Assembly: GCA_028282785.1 (NCBI GenBank)
Contig: JANQHE010000065.1
Span: 62,001 to 126,000 of the forward strand
DNA length: 64,000 bases
From: Bacteroidales bacterium
Lineage (GTDB): Bacteria > Bacteroidota > Bacteroidia > Bacteroidales > UBA12077
Direction: 5' to 3'
Of this stretch, positions 35,520-43,392 are shown piece after piece (the first letter of the stretch is position 1; the number at the start of each line of letters is the position of its first letter). The notes beneath the pieces are model-generated. The model was not told where the DNA came from, ran no database searches, and worked only from the letters and a program-made list of their open reading frames with translations. A program made the position numbers and the translations under genes.

Positions 35520-36062
35520 CTATTTTTTAAATTTAAAAGTTACCCCTGCTCTAAATTTTTTATTGTCTTCAAAAAAATATTCCCCAAAGCTATATTCGGC
35601 AAATACACCCAAACGTTTGAAAGGATAGAATGCTGAACCAAACCCTATGCCGTATTCAAGCACGTTGTCATTGTTTGAATGCTCACTTTTGTAGTAATTT
35701 CCCCCAACTTTTCCGGTAACGTAAGTATCAATCCTAAAACTCTTTGCCTTTATAAATAAAGGTAAAATATGTACATTAATATTTGTGCCATAAGTATAAA
35801 GCATATTGGTTGAATAATAAGACGAGTATCCGGTATAAATTCCCGCTTCAAAAAAATTTAAGATACCGTAATTGGCTTCTATTTGGTAATTTCCGGTAGT
35901 TTCATATTTCCAAGTCGTCCCTGTATTTGATGACGATATATTTGTTTGATAATGTGCATAAGCTAATCGAAGGTTCCATCGGCTTTTTATGTAAGATTCC
36001 TGCGAATACAAGTTTGCGACAACAAAAAGTATGTACGGAATAATAAGGGTTATTTTTTTCAC
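35520..36062 (-). CDS. Outer-membrane beta-barrel protein, 180 aa
   Basis: A cleavable signal peptide (MKKITLIIPYILFVVANLYSQ) precedes eight alternating strands and ends in a C-terminal aromatic/basic strand (FRAGVTFKFKK). It is the upstream partner of the DUF4249/TonB pair. It is probably a small surface barrel accessory to the receptor. Confidence 0.7.
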   Translation of the reverse strand: MKKITLIIPYILFVVANLYSQESYIKSRWNLRLAYAHYQTNISSSNTGTTWKYETTGNYQIEANYGILNFFEAGIYTGYSSYYSTNMLYTYGTNINVHILPLFIKAKSFRIDTYVTGKVGGNYYKSEHSNNDNVLEYGIGFGSAFYPFKRLGVFAEYSFGEYFFEDNKKFRAGVTFKFKK

Positions 36063-36147
36063 TTAACTTAAGTTTTTAATTTTTGTTAAAAATTCATGAT
36101 AACCATAAGGGAAAGATTGCTTTCCCTTACGGTTAATTTTAATGGTC

Positions 36148-37191
36148 TTAAAAAAGAATTTTATTACACTCTAAATGGCAATGGTCGGTTGAGGGAGAAT
36201 CCGCCCAACAATCATATCCGCCATAGTGCATATCATAACGAGCCCAGTATCCCATTGATACAATGCCACCAGACATTATATATTCAAGCTTAGAATCGTG
36301 CTTGCCTGACTCACTTTCATAATAAAAACCCCTTACCCAACCAGATGTTGTATTAACATCAATAGCTACCTTGATATCACAACTAAGCGTTCTTGAGCAC
36401 CAGTACCAAATTCCAAGAGTCTTTTTGTAAGGCCTTATTAAAACCCTGTTTTCATAAATAGTCATTGGAAAGCCATTTATATCATAAGTATCCAAATAGT
36501 TAATACTTATTTCGATTTTCGTCCTGTTTTTACCATTTGTTTTACGTGCATTGGCATGGGTGCCACAATTATAAGGAGCATCTTTTAGTTGAGCTCCTGA
36601 AATATTTGATTCATAGCGAGTTGGCATAATTCTAAAGTTTTCATCTGATTGAAGTAAAGATGTTTTATTGACATTTAGGCTTTTGAGTTTTTCAATATTG
36701 TCAAAACTTGTTGCCACAACACCGTCTTCAAAAACTTTATAGACTTTATCCATTATTCGAAATAATTTATCATTATTGGTGAAATACCTGTAAGGGCTAC
36801 TGGAAAGTGTTGTTTCTAAAACTAATTCTCCTTCCTCGTCTTCGACTAATTTGAGATATTCACTATTTGACTCAACAAATGCTTTTAACTCTTCGAATGA
36901 TTCAAAATCGTCAAAATTTATGCTTGCATATAATTCATCACATTTCCTGCCAAAAGATTTATAACCCTTGGAATCCTCATAAGTTTTTAATTCATCCAAG
37001 CTCATTGAAATTACTTTTTCAAGTGTTGCACTATATTCCTTTGGGCTATCAAAACTAATCATATCACTTGGAAATTCATCCTCAGATGATGGGTTGATAA
37101 CTTCATCTTTTGAACAAGATTGAATAGTTATTACTCCAAAAGCAATAACTAAAATAACTAAAGTATTGATTATAAAATTAATTTTTTTCAT
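36148..37191 (-). CDS. Secreted lipoprotein, unknown function
   Basis: A signal peptide with lipobox (IQSC, Cys at about 26) is followed by an acidic Ser/Asp linker, a helical segment, and a beta-rich C-terminal domain with several Cys/His (CWADSPSTDHCHLEC). It is the first gene of the surface operon. It may be the passenger or ligand-binding protein; no family is recognised. Confidence 0.65.
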   Translation of the reverse strand: MKKINFIINTLVILVIAFGVITIQSCSKDEVINPSSEDEFPSDMISFDSPKEYSATLEKVISMSLDELKTYEDSKGYKSFGRKCDELYASINFDDFESFEELKAFVESNSEYLKLVEDEEGELVLETTLSSSPYRYFTNNDKLFRIMDKVYKVFEDGVVATSFDNIEKLKSLNVNKTSLLQSDENFRIMPTRYESNISGAQLKDAPYNCGTHANARKTNGKNRTKIEISINYLDTYDINGFPMTIYENRVLIRPYKKTLGIWYWCSRTLSCDIKVAIDVNTTSGWVRGFYYESESGKHDSKLEYIMSGGIVSMGYWARYDMHYGGYDCWADSPSTDHCHLECNKILF

Positions 37192-37231
37192 TTTTACGTC
37201 TTAATAAAGTTAATATTTATGTTAACTCCCT

Positions 37232-37274
37232 CACCCTCAAGTTGTGTTTCTTTGCTAAACTGCGGGGTGAGGTT
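37232..37274 (-). promoter_or_regulatory. Leader hairpin of the surface-protein operon
   Basis: On the minus strand CCTCACCC pairs with GGGTGAGG and lies within about 85 nt of the lipoprotein start. In the other direction it is followed by a T-run. It is an attenuator or protective hairpin candidate. Confidence 0.4.
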
Positions 37275-37783
37275 TTTTGCAGCTAATATTGATGGATGAA
37301 GCTACATCAACTCAAAAAGCAATTTGTAAGTTACTTTTTAGTTTCATCCATGCTATAAAAGTCCTTGACTTGTACAGCAAAATAAACCATCCCATATCTT
37401 ACACCTCCTTTTGTTTTAAACCGGTTATTATATAGTTGCTTTTATTAAGTTATCCGTAAAATTTACATGAAAACACTTTTAGCAATTGATATTCAGTTAT
37501 TTAAATTAACTGTAGAGAATCGGAATTTCTCTGGGCGTGCTCAATGTTGGTTTTATATTTCATAACACTGAATTTACTCTTGTTCAAACACAGGGCTAAG
37601 GTACAAAAAAACGAAATAAAGTAATTGATTAAGTGTAATATTTGTTACTAAATAGTGTCATTTATTTTATAAATATTTTATTTATAAAATATTATATATA
37701 TAGTGAATATATAATTATTCACTTATAAGTTTGTTTTGTTAGATAAACATGTGCAACTTCTGCTCTATGATAAAAAGTGGTAC

Positions 37784-37818
37784 AAAAAAAGGGCATCGTA
37801 TTCAATATCCTTTTTTTT
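37784..37818 (-). terminator. Terminator after TetR gene
   Basis: On the minus strand an A-run and CC/GG pair flank a short loop and a long T-run (AAAAAAAAGG ... CCTTTTTTT). Confidence 0.45.
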
Positions 37819-37839
37819 GTGCAAAACAATCATTCAATA

Positions 37840-38562
37840 TTAAGCAATAAGCTCCTTTATCCTATCCGTTGGAAGTTTGGTTATTTTTACAATGGCTTCT
37901 ATGCTGACCCCTTCCTTGTATGCATCTATAGCCACTTGTTCCATTTGGTTGGCAGTTTCCTTTTTGTCAAAAATCAAATCAATCATCCATTCAATTGTTT
38001 TGATAAATTCTTTTGTATCTTCTTCTTTTGTCAAATCCATTTCGCAAAAAGTTGATTTGCTTTTGTGCAGGATTAAATAGTAGATGCTGGAAATAAATAC
38101 AGCATAGATATTATTGAGGTTGATATCAAATTCTTCCAATACTGTCTTGATTTGTTCAAAAAGTTTTTCCGCCAATAATTCTCTCTTAATGGCTATTGAA
38201 TTTGTAAAACCATCCTTGTCTCCAAGTTCCCAAATTAGCAATTGCTGTAACTCCTCGTTAGTGTACAATGCATTAAACTGTGAAATAAGTATCTCTTTCA
38301 TGAATGCCCTGTGGTTTTCAATTTTATTATCCCCGCATTCCTTGAGTTTCATTAACCAAAAATCTTGTTTTTCTACGTACGCCCTCAATAACCCGTCAAA
38401 ACCTTCAAATTTACGATAGATAACCGTTTTGTCAATTGCAGCTTCTTTTGCTACTAAATTAATCCCCAATTTAGCATAACCGTATTTTTTTAATATCTTG
38501 CCAACAGAGTTAGTAAGGGCTAACTTTGTAGCAATATCTTTTCTGCTTCTTGTATTTAACAT
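37840..38562 (-). CDS. TetR-family transcriptional regulator
   Basis: The 240-aa protein has a TetR-like N-terminal HTH (KILKKYGYAKLGINLVAKEAAIDKTVIYRKF) and a helical ligand-binding C-terminal domain. It follows the PLP-enzyme gene by 21 nt in the same direction and probably controls that gene. Confidence 0.8.
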   Translation of the reverse strand: MLNTRSRKDIATKLALTNSVGKILKKYGYAKLGINLVAKEAAIDKTVIYRKFEGFDGLLRAYVEKQDFWLMKLKECGDNKIENHRAFMKEILISQFNALYTNEELQQLLIWELGDKDGFTNSIAIKRELLAEKLFEQIKTVLEEFDINLNNIYAVFISSIYYLILHKSKSTFCEMDLTKEEDTKEFIKTIEWMIDLIFDKKETANQMEQVAIDAYKEGVSIEAIVKITKLPTDRIKELIA

Positions 38563-38583
38563 TTATCGTGTGTTTTTTAATAT

Positions 38584-39837
38584 TCAACTAACTGTAAAAT
38601 TAAATTCTTTATCAACGTCAGACAAGGCTTCGCAAAAGTAATCCAAATCCTCTTTGGTATGGCTGGCTGTTACATTTACCCTAAAACGCGAATCCCTGAG
38701 CCTTACGGCGGGATAAATTGCAGGGATTACATATATTCCCTTTTCAAGTAATTTTCTTGCAATAAGCATAGTTTTCATGTCATCTCTGACCATAACAGGC
38801 GTAATTGGGGATTCGGATTTGCCAATATCAAACCCCCGCTTTGTTAATTGTTTTTTCAGGTAACGGGTGTTGTCCCAAAGGGTTTTGATTATATGTGGCT
38901 CTTGAGTAAATAAATCTATTGCTTTTGACGCTGCCGCTACTATTGGAGGGGAAACTGAGGCGGAAAAGGTGTTTGAGCGGGAATAGTGCCGCATATATTT
39001 TATGAGTTGTTTCGCCCCTGCTGCATATCCCCCTGACGTCCCCATTGACTTACTAAAAGTCCCGGTTATCAAATCTATTTTATCCTCTACGCCAAAATGG
39101 TCTGCGGTTCCTTTTCCTCCTTTTCCAAAAACCCCTACACCGTGTGCATCATCAATAAACACAAATGCACCGTATTTTTTAGCTAAATCGCATGTTTCAA
39201 CTAATTTGGGCAAGTCGCCATCTTGTGAATACACTCCATCAACAATTACGGCAATATTTCTATACTTGCCTTCTACAACCTTTAACACGCTGCCCAGGTA
39301 TTCCATGTCGTTGTGCTTGAAGATTTTTATGTTTGTTTTGCCTAATCCATCATAAACACTGGCGTGTACGTACATATCTACAATAGCTATGTCAGATTTG
39401 TTTAAAAGGAGCTGATAAACGCCAATATTTGCAGCGTACCCTGATGTGTACAATATAGCATCTTCTTTGCCATGAAGCTTTGCCAGTTTTTGTTCCAGTT
39501 CAGAATGTATGTTGATATAACCACCAATAGGAGGGGCTGCACATGTTCCGATTCCGTATTTTTCTATTGCCTTTTGTGCTGCCTTCAACACCTTTGGGTG
39601 CTTATTCATGCCAAGATAGTTATTGGTCACAAAACTCGTTGTCTTTATCACTTCACCACCATAACGGTCTATTATATTCATCCTTGCCCCTATGGCTGAT
39701 GTAGATGTAATATCAAAGGCATAAGCCTTGCGGGCATCCATTTGGTCAATGAATTTCTGAAAACAATCGGCACTTTCGTATATGTTTTTACCTGGAATGT
39801 CAATAAAATCTCTCAATGTAAACATTTTATTCTTCAT
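38584..39837 (-). CDS. Alpha-oxoamine synthase (SPT/KBL/CqsA-like)
   Basis: This is a PLP fold-type I enzyme with the Lys in TGTFSKSMGTSGGY, a DDAHGVGVFG aspartate motif and the GSSGYAAN-like entry (ILYTSGYAAN). It condenses an acyl-CoA with an amino acid. Candidate products are 3-ketosphinganine (serine palmitoyltransferase) or a small signal as in CqsA; the sequence alone does not decide. A 417-aa length is normal. It is paired with a TetR regulator and sits as cargo. Confidence 0.8.
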   Translation of the reverse strand: MKNKMFTLRDFIDIPGKNIYESADCFQKFIDQMDARKAYAFDITSTSAIGARMNIIDRYGGEVIKTTSFVTNNYLGMNKHPKVLKAAQKAIEKYGIGTCAAPPIGGYINIHSELEQKLAKLHGKEDAILYTSGYAANIGVYQLLLNKSDIAIVDMYVHASVYDGLGKTNIKIFKHNDMEYLGSVLKVVEGKYRNIAVIVDGVYSQDGDLPKLVETCDLAKKYGAFVFIDDAHGVGVFGKGGKGTADHFGVEDKIDLITGTFSKSMGTSGGYAAGAKQLIKYMRHYSRSNTFSASVSPPIVAAASKAIDLFTQEPHIIKTLWDNTRYLKKQLTKRGFDIGKSESPITPVMVRDDMKTMLIARKLLEKGIYVIPAIYPAVRLRDSRFRVNVTASHTKEDLDYFCEALSDVDKEFNFTVS

Positions 39838-39980
39838 AGTTTACAATTTTGCTTTTGACACTACAAAGTAACATTAATTATTTACTTTAAGAAAATAATA
39901 TAAACTTAAAATACACCTAAAATCCTGTTATATTAAAAATAAATGATAATTTTTGCGAATTAAATAACACTAATTAGTGG

Positions 39981-40421
39981 TTATTTTTGTTTTTTTGAAC
40001 TTCTATAATTACAACTACCGTGTTGTAATTTTGCTTTTTGAATTTCACTGCACTTTTCATATTCTTCTCTCTCAATGTATGCTTGCAGTAGTTTTTCATG
40101 AAATGGGGCAAACCCATAAAACGGATGGTCTTTATCGAATTTTATTGTTCCTTCTACTATATTATTCGCTTCTTCGTCTAGCATTTGAATAGTATTTAGG
40201 ACTAAAGAATTTTCATCACCGGCACATGCCCTTTTCATAATTTCCAGTTGTGCTAAAAACTCGTAAACTAGATCTATAGGAAGTTTTTCTTTTATTTCTT
40301 CTTTTGATTTTGGGTTCTCAATAAAGCGAGGCAATAAGGCATTGTTTATATTTTTTACAGAACGGCTTGCTGTTTCTGCTTTGTTTTTAAGGAATCTTAC
40401 AATGTCATCAAACAGTGTCAT
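39981..40421 (-). CDS. Hypothetical helical protein, 146 aa
   Basis: The product is helical throughout with a Cys-containing C-terminus and a basic tail (SKKQK). It follows the 101-aa helical gene (64-nt gap) and may be co-transcribed from the leader RNA copy B unit. No family is recognised. Confidence 0.55.
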   Translation of the reverse strand: MTLFDDIVRFLKNKAETASRSVKNINNALLPRFIENPKSKEEIKEKLPIDLVYEFLAQLEIMKRACAGDENSLVLNTIQMLDEEANNIVEGTIKFDKDHPFYGFAPFHEKLLQAYIEREEYEKCSEIQKAKLQHGSCNYRSSKKQK

Positions 40422-40484
40422 TATTCGTATAATTCAAAAGCATTATGGTAATCAAGGGATATTTGTAATTAGCGCAGCCATCAT

Positions 40485-40790
40485 TTAGTTTAGTTGGTCA
40501 TTAAACATTGGTTGCAACAATTCTCCTTCAATGGTTTTTGTTCCACAGTTACAACTTTGAGGTTTTTTTTTAAAGTATTCTTCAACTACTTTGTTGGGGT
40601 CTATATTCTTTTTTGAATGTAAAAGAATAAGAGCGTCAAGTTTTTTTTGGGCTACTGCAAGGTCGTTCCTTGTCATGGCAATTCTAAGCTGTTCTTCAAA
40701 AGTACTATACTGAGCATCTTTAGAAAGTTGGTCAAGATTTTTCATAGCTTTTGATACTTTCTTTTTTGTCTGTTTCAAAAGATTTATCAT
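40485..40790 (-). CDS. Small helical protein downstream of leader RNA copy B
   Basis: The start is placed at MINLLKQTKKK because the longer frame begins inside the structured RNA. The helical protein ends in a Cys-x-Cys pair (CNCGTKT). It begins shortly after the leader RNA and its T-run. It is one of three small helical proteins with this leader type. Confidence 0.6.
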   Translation of the reverse strand: MINLLKQTKKKVSKAMKNLDQLSKDAQYSTFEEQLRIAMTRNDLAVAQKKLDALILLHSKKNIDPNKVVEEYFKKKPQSCNCGTKTIEGELLQPMFNDQLN

Positions 40791-40812
40791 TTGATATGGC
40801 GTTAAAAACGAA

Positions 40813-40931
40813 GCGTGGCACTGCAACCACTCATAGCCTCGGTATCGCCAGACACCTTACAACAAAGTAGTACAGACCACGCCCGTACTTTCTCTCTTTG
40901 TTGTTTTTAAAACTGGCGATTTTAAGGCTAT
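40813..40931 (-). ncRNA. Pseudoknotted leader RNA, copy B
   Basis: On the minus strand nested stems ATAGCC/GGCTAT, ATCGCCAG/CTGGCGAT and ACAACAAAG/CTTTGTTGT form the hairpin. Its loop carries GCGTGG, which pairs with CCACGC downstream, followed by T-rich sequence. A TACGTTTG -7 box lies about 80 bp upstream (41011-41018). Confidence 0.75.
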
Positions 40932-41010
40932 AAGAAATTAATTTTTAATACTTTATATGTCCGCTTCTATCAATTTATAATTATACTGTCTATTTTAATA
41001 ATTACGTTTA

Positions 41011-41018
41011 CAAACGTA
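41011..41018 (-). promoter_or_regulatory. -7 box TACGTTTG before leader copy B
   Basis: This is a perfect TAnnTTTG match placed as expected to start the leader RNA. Confidence 0.5.
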
Positions 41019-41071
41019 TATGTTTGTTTTATTTTATATAAATAAAAAGCAAAACCACAACAAAATGTCAA

Positions 41072-41097
41072 AAAGAACCCCGAATTAACGGGGTTCA
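41072..41097 (-). terminator. Terminator of the 106-aa protein gene
   Basis: GAACCCCG pairs with CGGGGTTC around a six-base loop, with a T-run on the minus strand. Confidence 0.75.
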
Positions 41098-41156
41098 GGC
41101 ACTCATCCCGTTTCCATCGTCCCACCTTCTACTAACTACCATTTTTTTAATGTTAT

Positions 41157-41183
41157 AAGAACCCTGCTTTATACAGGGTTCTT
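41157..41183 (-). terminator. Second hairpin, AAGAACCCTG/CAGGGTTCTT
   Basis: A perfect ten-pair stem with a seven-base loop shares the AACCC motif with the hairpin at 41072. Together they form a double terminator after the gene at 41253. Confidence 0.55.
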
Positions 41184-41252
41184 GGTACTCCCAACGGCAC
41201 AATACAACCAACCCTATTTACCTATGTCCATACTTGTCCCTGTATTTTTTTA

Positions 41253-41573
41253 CTAATTAAGCGCTTCTGCAAAGGCATACATAATTGCATCCTCCTCTAC
41301 ACCATATTTTGACTTGTTTTTTTTCTTTTTTGTTGCTTGCATCTGTTTTAATTTTGTGTAGGTATCGGCAAATTTCCAAAAATCAAAATCCTTATGAGAG
41401 TGTATCTCAATAAGAAAATTTCTTTTTTTAAGAACCTTATCCATATCCTGTTTAAACTCTTTGTAAAATCGGTCTTTATCCTCTCTGTTTAAATATGATG
41501 CTTCAATATTTTTATCTACGTTCTCAATGACCTGGTTTACTTTGCATTTAAAATACTTGAATGTTTCAACCAT
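41253..41573 (-). CDS. Small helical basic protein downstream of leader RNA copy C
   Basis: The 106-aa protein is helical and Lys-rich, with an IHSHKDFDFWKFADTYTK segment. It starts 19 nt after the end of the leader RNA and ends before a strong terminator, so it is a single-gene unit. No family is recognised. Confidence 0.6.
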   Translation of the reverse strand: MVETFKYFKCKVNQVIENVDKNIEASYLNREDKDRFYKEFKQDMDKVLKKRNFLIEIHSHKDFDFWKFADTYTKLKQMQATKKKKNKSKYGVEEDAIMYAFAEALN

Positions 41574-41591
41574 AGTTTTTTAATTAAAAAA

Positions 41592-41708
41592 GGCGTGACT
41601 GAAACTACCCGCAGCTATGGTATCGCCAGACACCTTACAACAAAGCAGTACAGACCACGCCCGTACCTTCTCTCTTTGTTGTTTTTAAAACTGGCGATTT
41701 TAAGCTGC
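41592..41708 (-). ncRNA. Pseudoknotted leader RNA, copy C
   Basis: The stems are AGCTGC/GCAGCT, ATCGCCAG/CTGGCGAT and ACAACAAAG/CTTTGTTGT. The loop GGCGTG pairs with downstream CACGCC, immediately followed by six T residues. A TATCTTTA box lies 74 bp upstream. Copies B and C share most of the sequence; the outer stem differs but stays paired. Confidence 0.8.
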
Positions 41709-41781
41709 AAGAGATAAAGTCTTCCTTACGTTATTATATTTAAGTTTTTTATTCTATACTTTATATTTTTAGTTTATATCA

Positions 41782-41789
41782 TAAAGATA
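41782..41789 (-). promoter_or_regulatory. Putative -7 box TATCTTTA before leader copy C
   Basis: The octamer is identical to the ones before leader copy A and the nucleotidyltransferase gene. Confidence 0.4.
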
Positions 41790-41829
41790 CTTTAAATCAT
41801 TCAACTGAATAAGCATATTTAGAATTAAT

Positions 41830-42132
41830 TTATTTTCCTTCTATTCTGCTAATCTCAAATAATTTGTGCATCATATACTGTAAAACATGTTTTTCGTCAG
41901 TATCAGGTGCTTGTCCTTTTATTTTGGCAATTATCTCAATGAAAGATTCTGTATTAAATCCACTTGTTTTAAATACTTGAATTAAAACCTCCAGGGTATT
42001 GTGGCCATCGGTCAAGTGCTTTTTACACTTTTCTACGGTTATATCAGGAAGTCCTTTGGCTATTTCTTCTTTTTCTAATAATTCAAGTGCCTCTAAAACT
42101 TCCTCCTGTAGCCAAACATATAATTTTTCCAT
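41830..42132 (-). CDS. Small helical acidic protein downstream of leader RNA copy D
   Basis: The start is taken at MEKLYVWLQEE because upstream codons lie in the leader. The 100-aa protein is acidic and helical with several Leu-rich helices and a C-terminal YMMHKLFEISRIEGK segment. No family is recognised. Confidence 0.6.
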   Translation of the reverse strand: MEKLYVWLQEEVLEALELLEKEEIAKGLPDITVEKCKKHLTDGHNTLEVLIQVFKTSGFNTESFIEIIAKIKGQAPDTDEKHVLQYMMHKLFEISRIEGK

Positions 42133-42153
42133 AATAATAGGTATTAAAAAAAA

Positions 42154-42271
42154 GCGTGGTACTGCCACCACCTTTAACTAAGGTATCGCCAGCTTTTAAA
42201 CCATCAAGCAGTACAGACCACGCTCGTATCTTACTCTCTTGATGGTTTAAAAGCTGGCGATTTTAGTTAAA
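42154..42271 (-). ncRNA. Pseudoknotted leader RNA, copy D
   Basis: A 24-bp perfect stem (ATCGCCAGCTTTT... with AAAAGCTGGCGAT) sits inside outer arms TTTAACTAA/TTAGTTAAA. The loop holds GCGTGGTCTGTACTGC, which pairs in two parts with downstream GCAGTACCACGC, followed by eight T residues. The middle stem differs from copies B and C at many positions but keeps pairing. Confidence 0.8.
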
Positions 42272-42458
42272 AGAGTTAAGTCTTAATACTCACTATGTAT
42301 TCACGAATTATCCGTTTATTTTCAAATTATACTTTTTAAAATTATTTACAACAAATTAAACAAATAGTAAATCAAATTTCAAAAAAATAGCAATAAAAGT
42401 ACATTCCTAATTGAGTATTAATTTACTAATAATTACTAAAATAAACATGGAATTTGAT

Positions 42459-42477
42459 GGTACACTGTTACTGTACC
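42459..42477. promoter_or_regulatory. Inverted repeat GGTACA...TGTACC
   Basis: This dyad with a seven-base centre lies just downstream of the Xre gene. Its GTAC half-sites match those upstream of the gene, so it may be a repressor operator. Confidence 0.4.
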
Positions 42478-42491
42478 AAAACTTTATTTGT

Positions 42492-42710
42492 TTATTCTGC
42501 TTTCAATTTTAAATCACTATACAAATAGTCCAATAAATCGTGAGGATTCATATCAATTGCCAAAGCAATTAAATAAAGTTCATCACCACGCAAGTGTGCA
42601 GAAGATTTCAATGTAAGGTCACTAATTCGTGACTTATTTAATCCTGTTTTTTTAGCTACCTCTGATTTACTTATTGATTTTTTTGCAAATAATAGTCCAA
42701 GTTTAGTCAT
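42492..42710 (-). CDS. Xre-family HTH repressor
   Basis: The 72-aa protein is a single HTH domain (KSEVAKKTGLNKSRISDL). It is divergent from the pseudo-receiver gene, with ACAGTA/GTAC operator-like repeats between them. It may be the lysogeny repressor or a small local regulator. Confidence 0.75.
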   Translation of the reverse strand: MTKLGLLFAKKSISKSEVAKKTGLNKSRISDLTLKSSAHLRGDELYLIALAIDMNPHDLLDYLYSDLKLKAE

Positions 42711-42724
42711 AATATCTGAAGTAA

Positions 42725-42834
42725 TTCAGTACATAAAAATAGACAATCGAAGCTTTTATACAGTATTTCATATATTTTCTTTTGCATTTTAACTGAAATA
42801 CAGTACAATTATAAAACTATATGTACTATAGTAC
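42725..42834. promoter_or_regulatory. Operator cluster between Xre and pseudo-receiver genes
   Basis: TTCAGTACA (42725), ATACAGTAT (42758), ATACAGTAC (42798) and the perfect palindrome GTACTATAGTAC (42823-42834) share an AGTAC/ACAGTA half-site. They fill the short divergent region and would allow mutual control. Confidence 0.55.
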
Positions 42835-42863
42835 GTATAATAGCATTAAATTGTGAACGCAAA

Positions 42864-43238
42864 ATGCTAAAAAATACTACCATGAAAAAAAATGTACTGG
42901 TTATAGACAATTGTGACATTTCGGGCTGCTTGATACAAGAAGTACTGGATGGATTAGATATAAATTGTCATATTGTTAAAAGTGGCGAACATGGATTATC
43001 CTATTTGCGCAATAATGATGTTGATATAATTGTCTTAGAGACTAGACTGCCCGATATGTCTAACATTGAGATAATAAAATCTTTAAAACAAATAAAACCT
43101 ATACCAGTTGTAGTGCAAACAACACAGTGCTATCAGGATAATATTGAGGCAGCTTTTGCTTCGGGTTGTGATTACTTTTTAAAGAAACCAATTGAAGTAA
43201 GTTTGTTAGAGGATGTTATAAAAAAATGTTTGGTTTGA
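42864..43238 (+). CDS. Pseudo-receiver (CheY-like) protein, acceptor Asp replaced by Glu
   Basis: The REC fold has VLVIDN (one of the two acidic residues kept), IIVLETRLPDM where the phospho-acceptor position is Glu, VVVQTTQ (Thr) and FLKKPI (Lys). Glu at this site often mimics the phosphorylated state. A start at Met-7 (42882) fits the domain better. The gene is driven from the operator region shared with the Xre gene. It is the second receiver in the element. Confidence 0.75.
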   Translation: MLKNTTMKKNVLVIDNCDISGCLIQEVLDGLDINCHIVKSGEHGLSYLRNNDVDIIVLETRLPDMSNIEIIKSLKQIKPIPVVVQTTQCYQDNIEAAFASGCDYFLKKPIEVSLLEDVIKKCLV

Positions 43239-43346
43239 TGGATGCCGGGAGTTAGATTGAGAGGGGAGAGTTGCAAGCGGCTGTTTTATACACCCCCTTG
43301 TTTTTGAAAAAAACTACTAATAGCTTACTCATAAATTCAACAAAAA

Positions 43347-43371
43347 ACCCGATACCAAATTGATACCGGGT
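43347..43371. terminator. Bidirectional terminator between converging genes
   Basis: ACCCGATACCA and TGATACCGGGT pair (with one G-U) around a three-base loop. A T-run follows on the minus strand. It separates the pseudo-receiver and Rpn genes. Confidence 0.75.
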
Positions 43372-43392
43372 CTTTACTATCTTTCAGTTGCA

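Larger units (their letters stand above)
37192..37839. other. 648-bp intergenic region with hairpins
   Basis: A CCTCACCC/GGGTGAGG hairpin lies at 37232-37274, next to ATGGATGAA/TTCATCCAT arms (37291-37350), upstream of the surface operon. A very AT-rich TTTATAAATA-type stretch lies at 37660-37730. A terminator of the TetR gene lies at about 37784-37818. No coding region is convincing. Confidence 0.5.

Noticed and set aside
40813-41708. Type III toxin-antitoxin RNA (ToxI-like)
   Set aside because: A pseudoknot plus terminator before a small gene is similar, but there are no tandem RNA repeats and one copy precedes a response regulator rather than a ToxN-like endoribonuclease.
40813-42271. Integron attC sites or a cassette array
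   Set aside because: The structured repeats sit between small genes, but they lack the RYYYAAC/GTTRRRY core sites and no integron integrase is present; the T-runs and upstream -7 boxes fit leader RNAs better.
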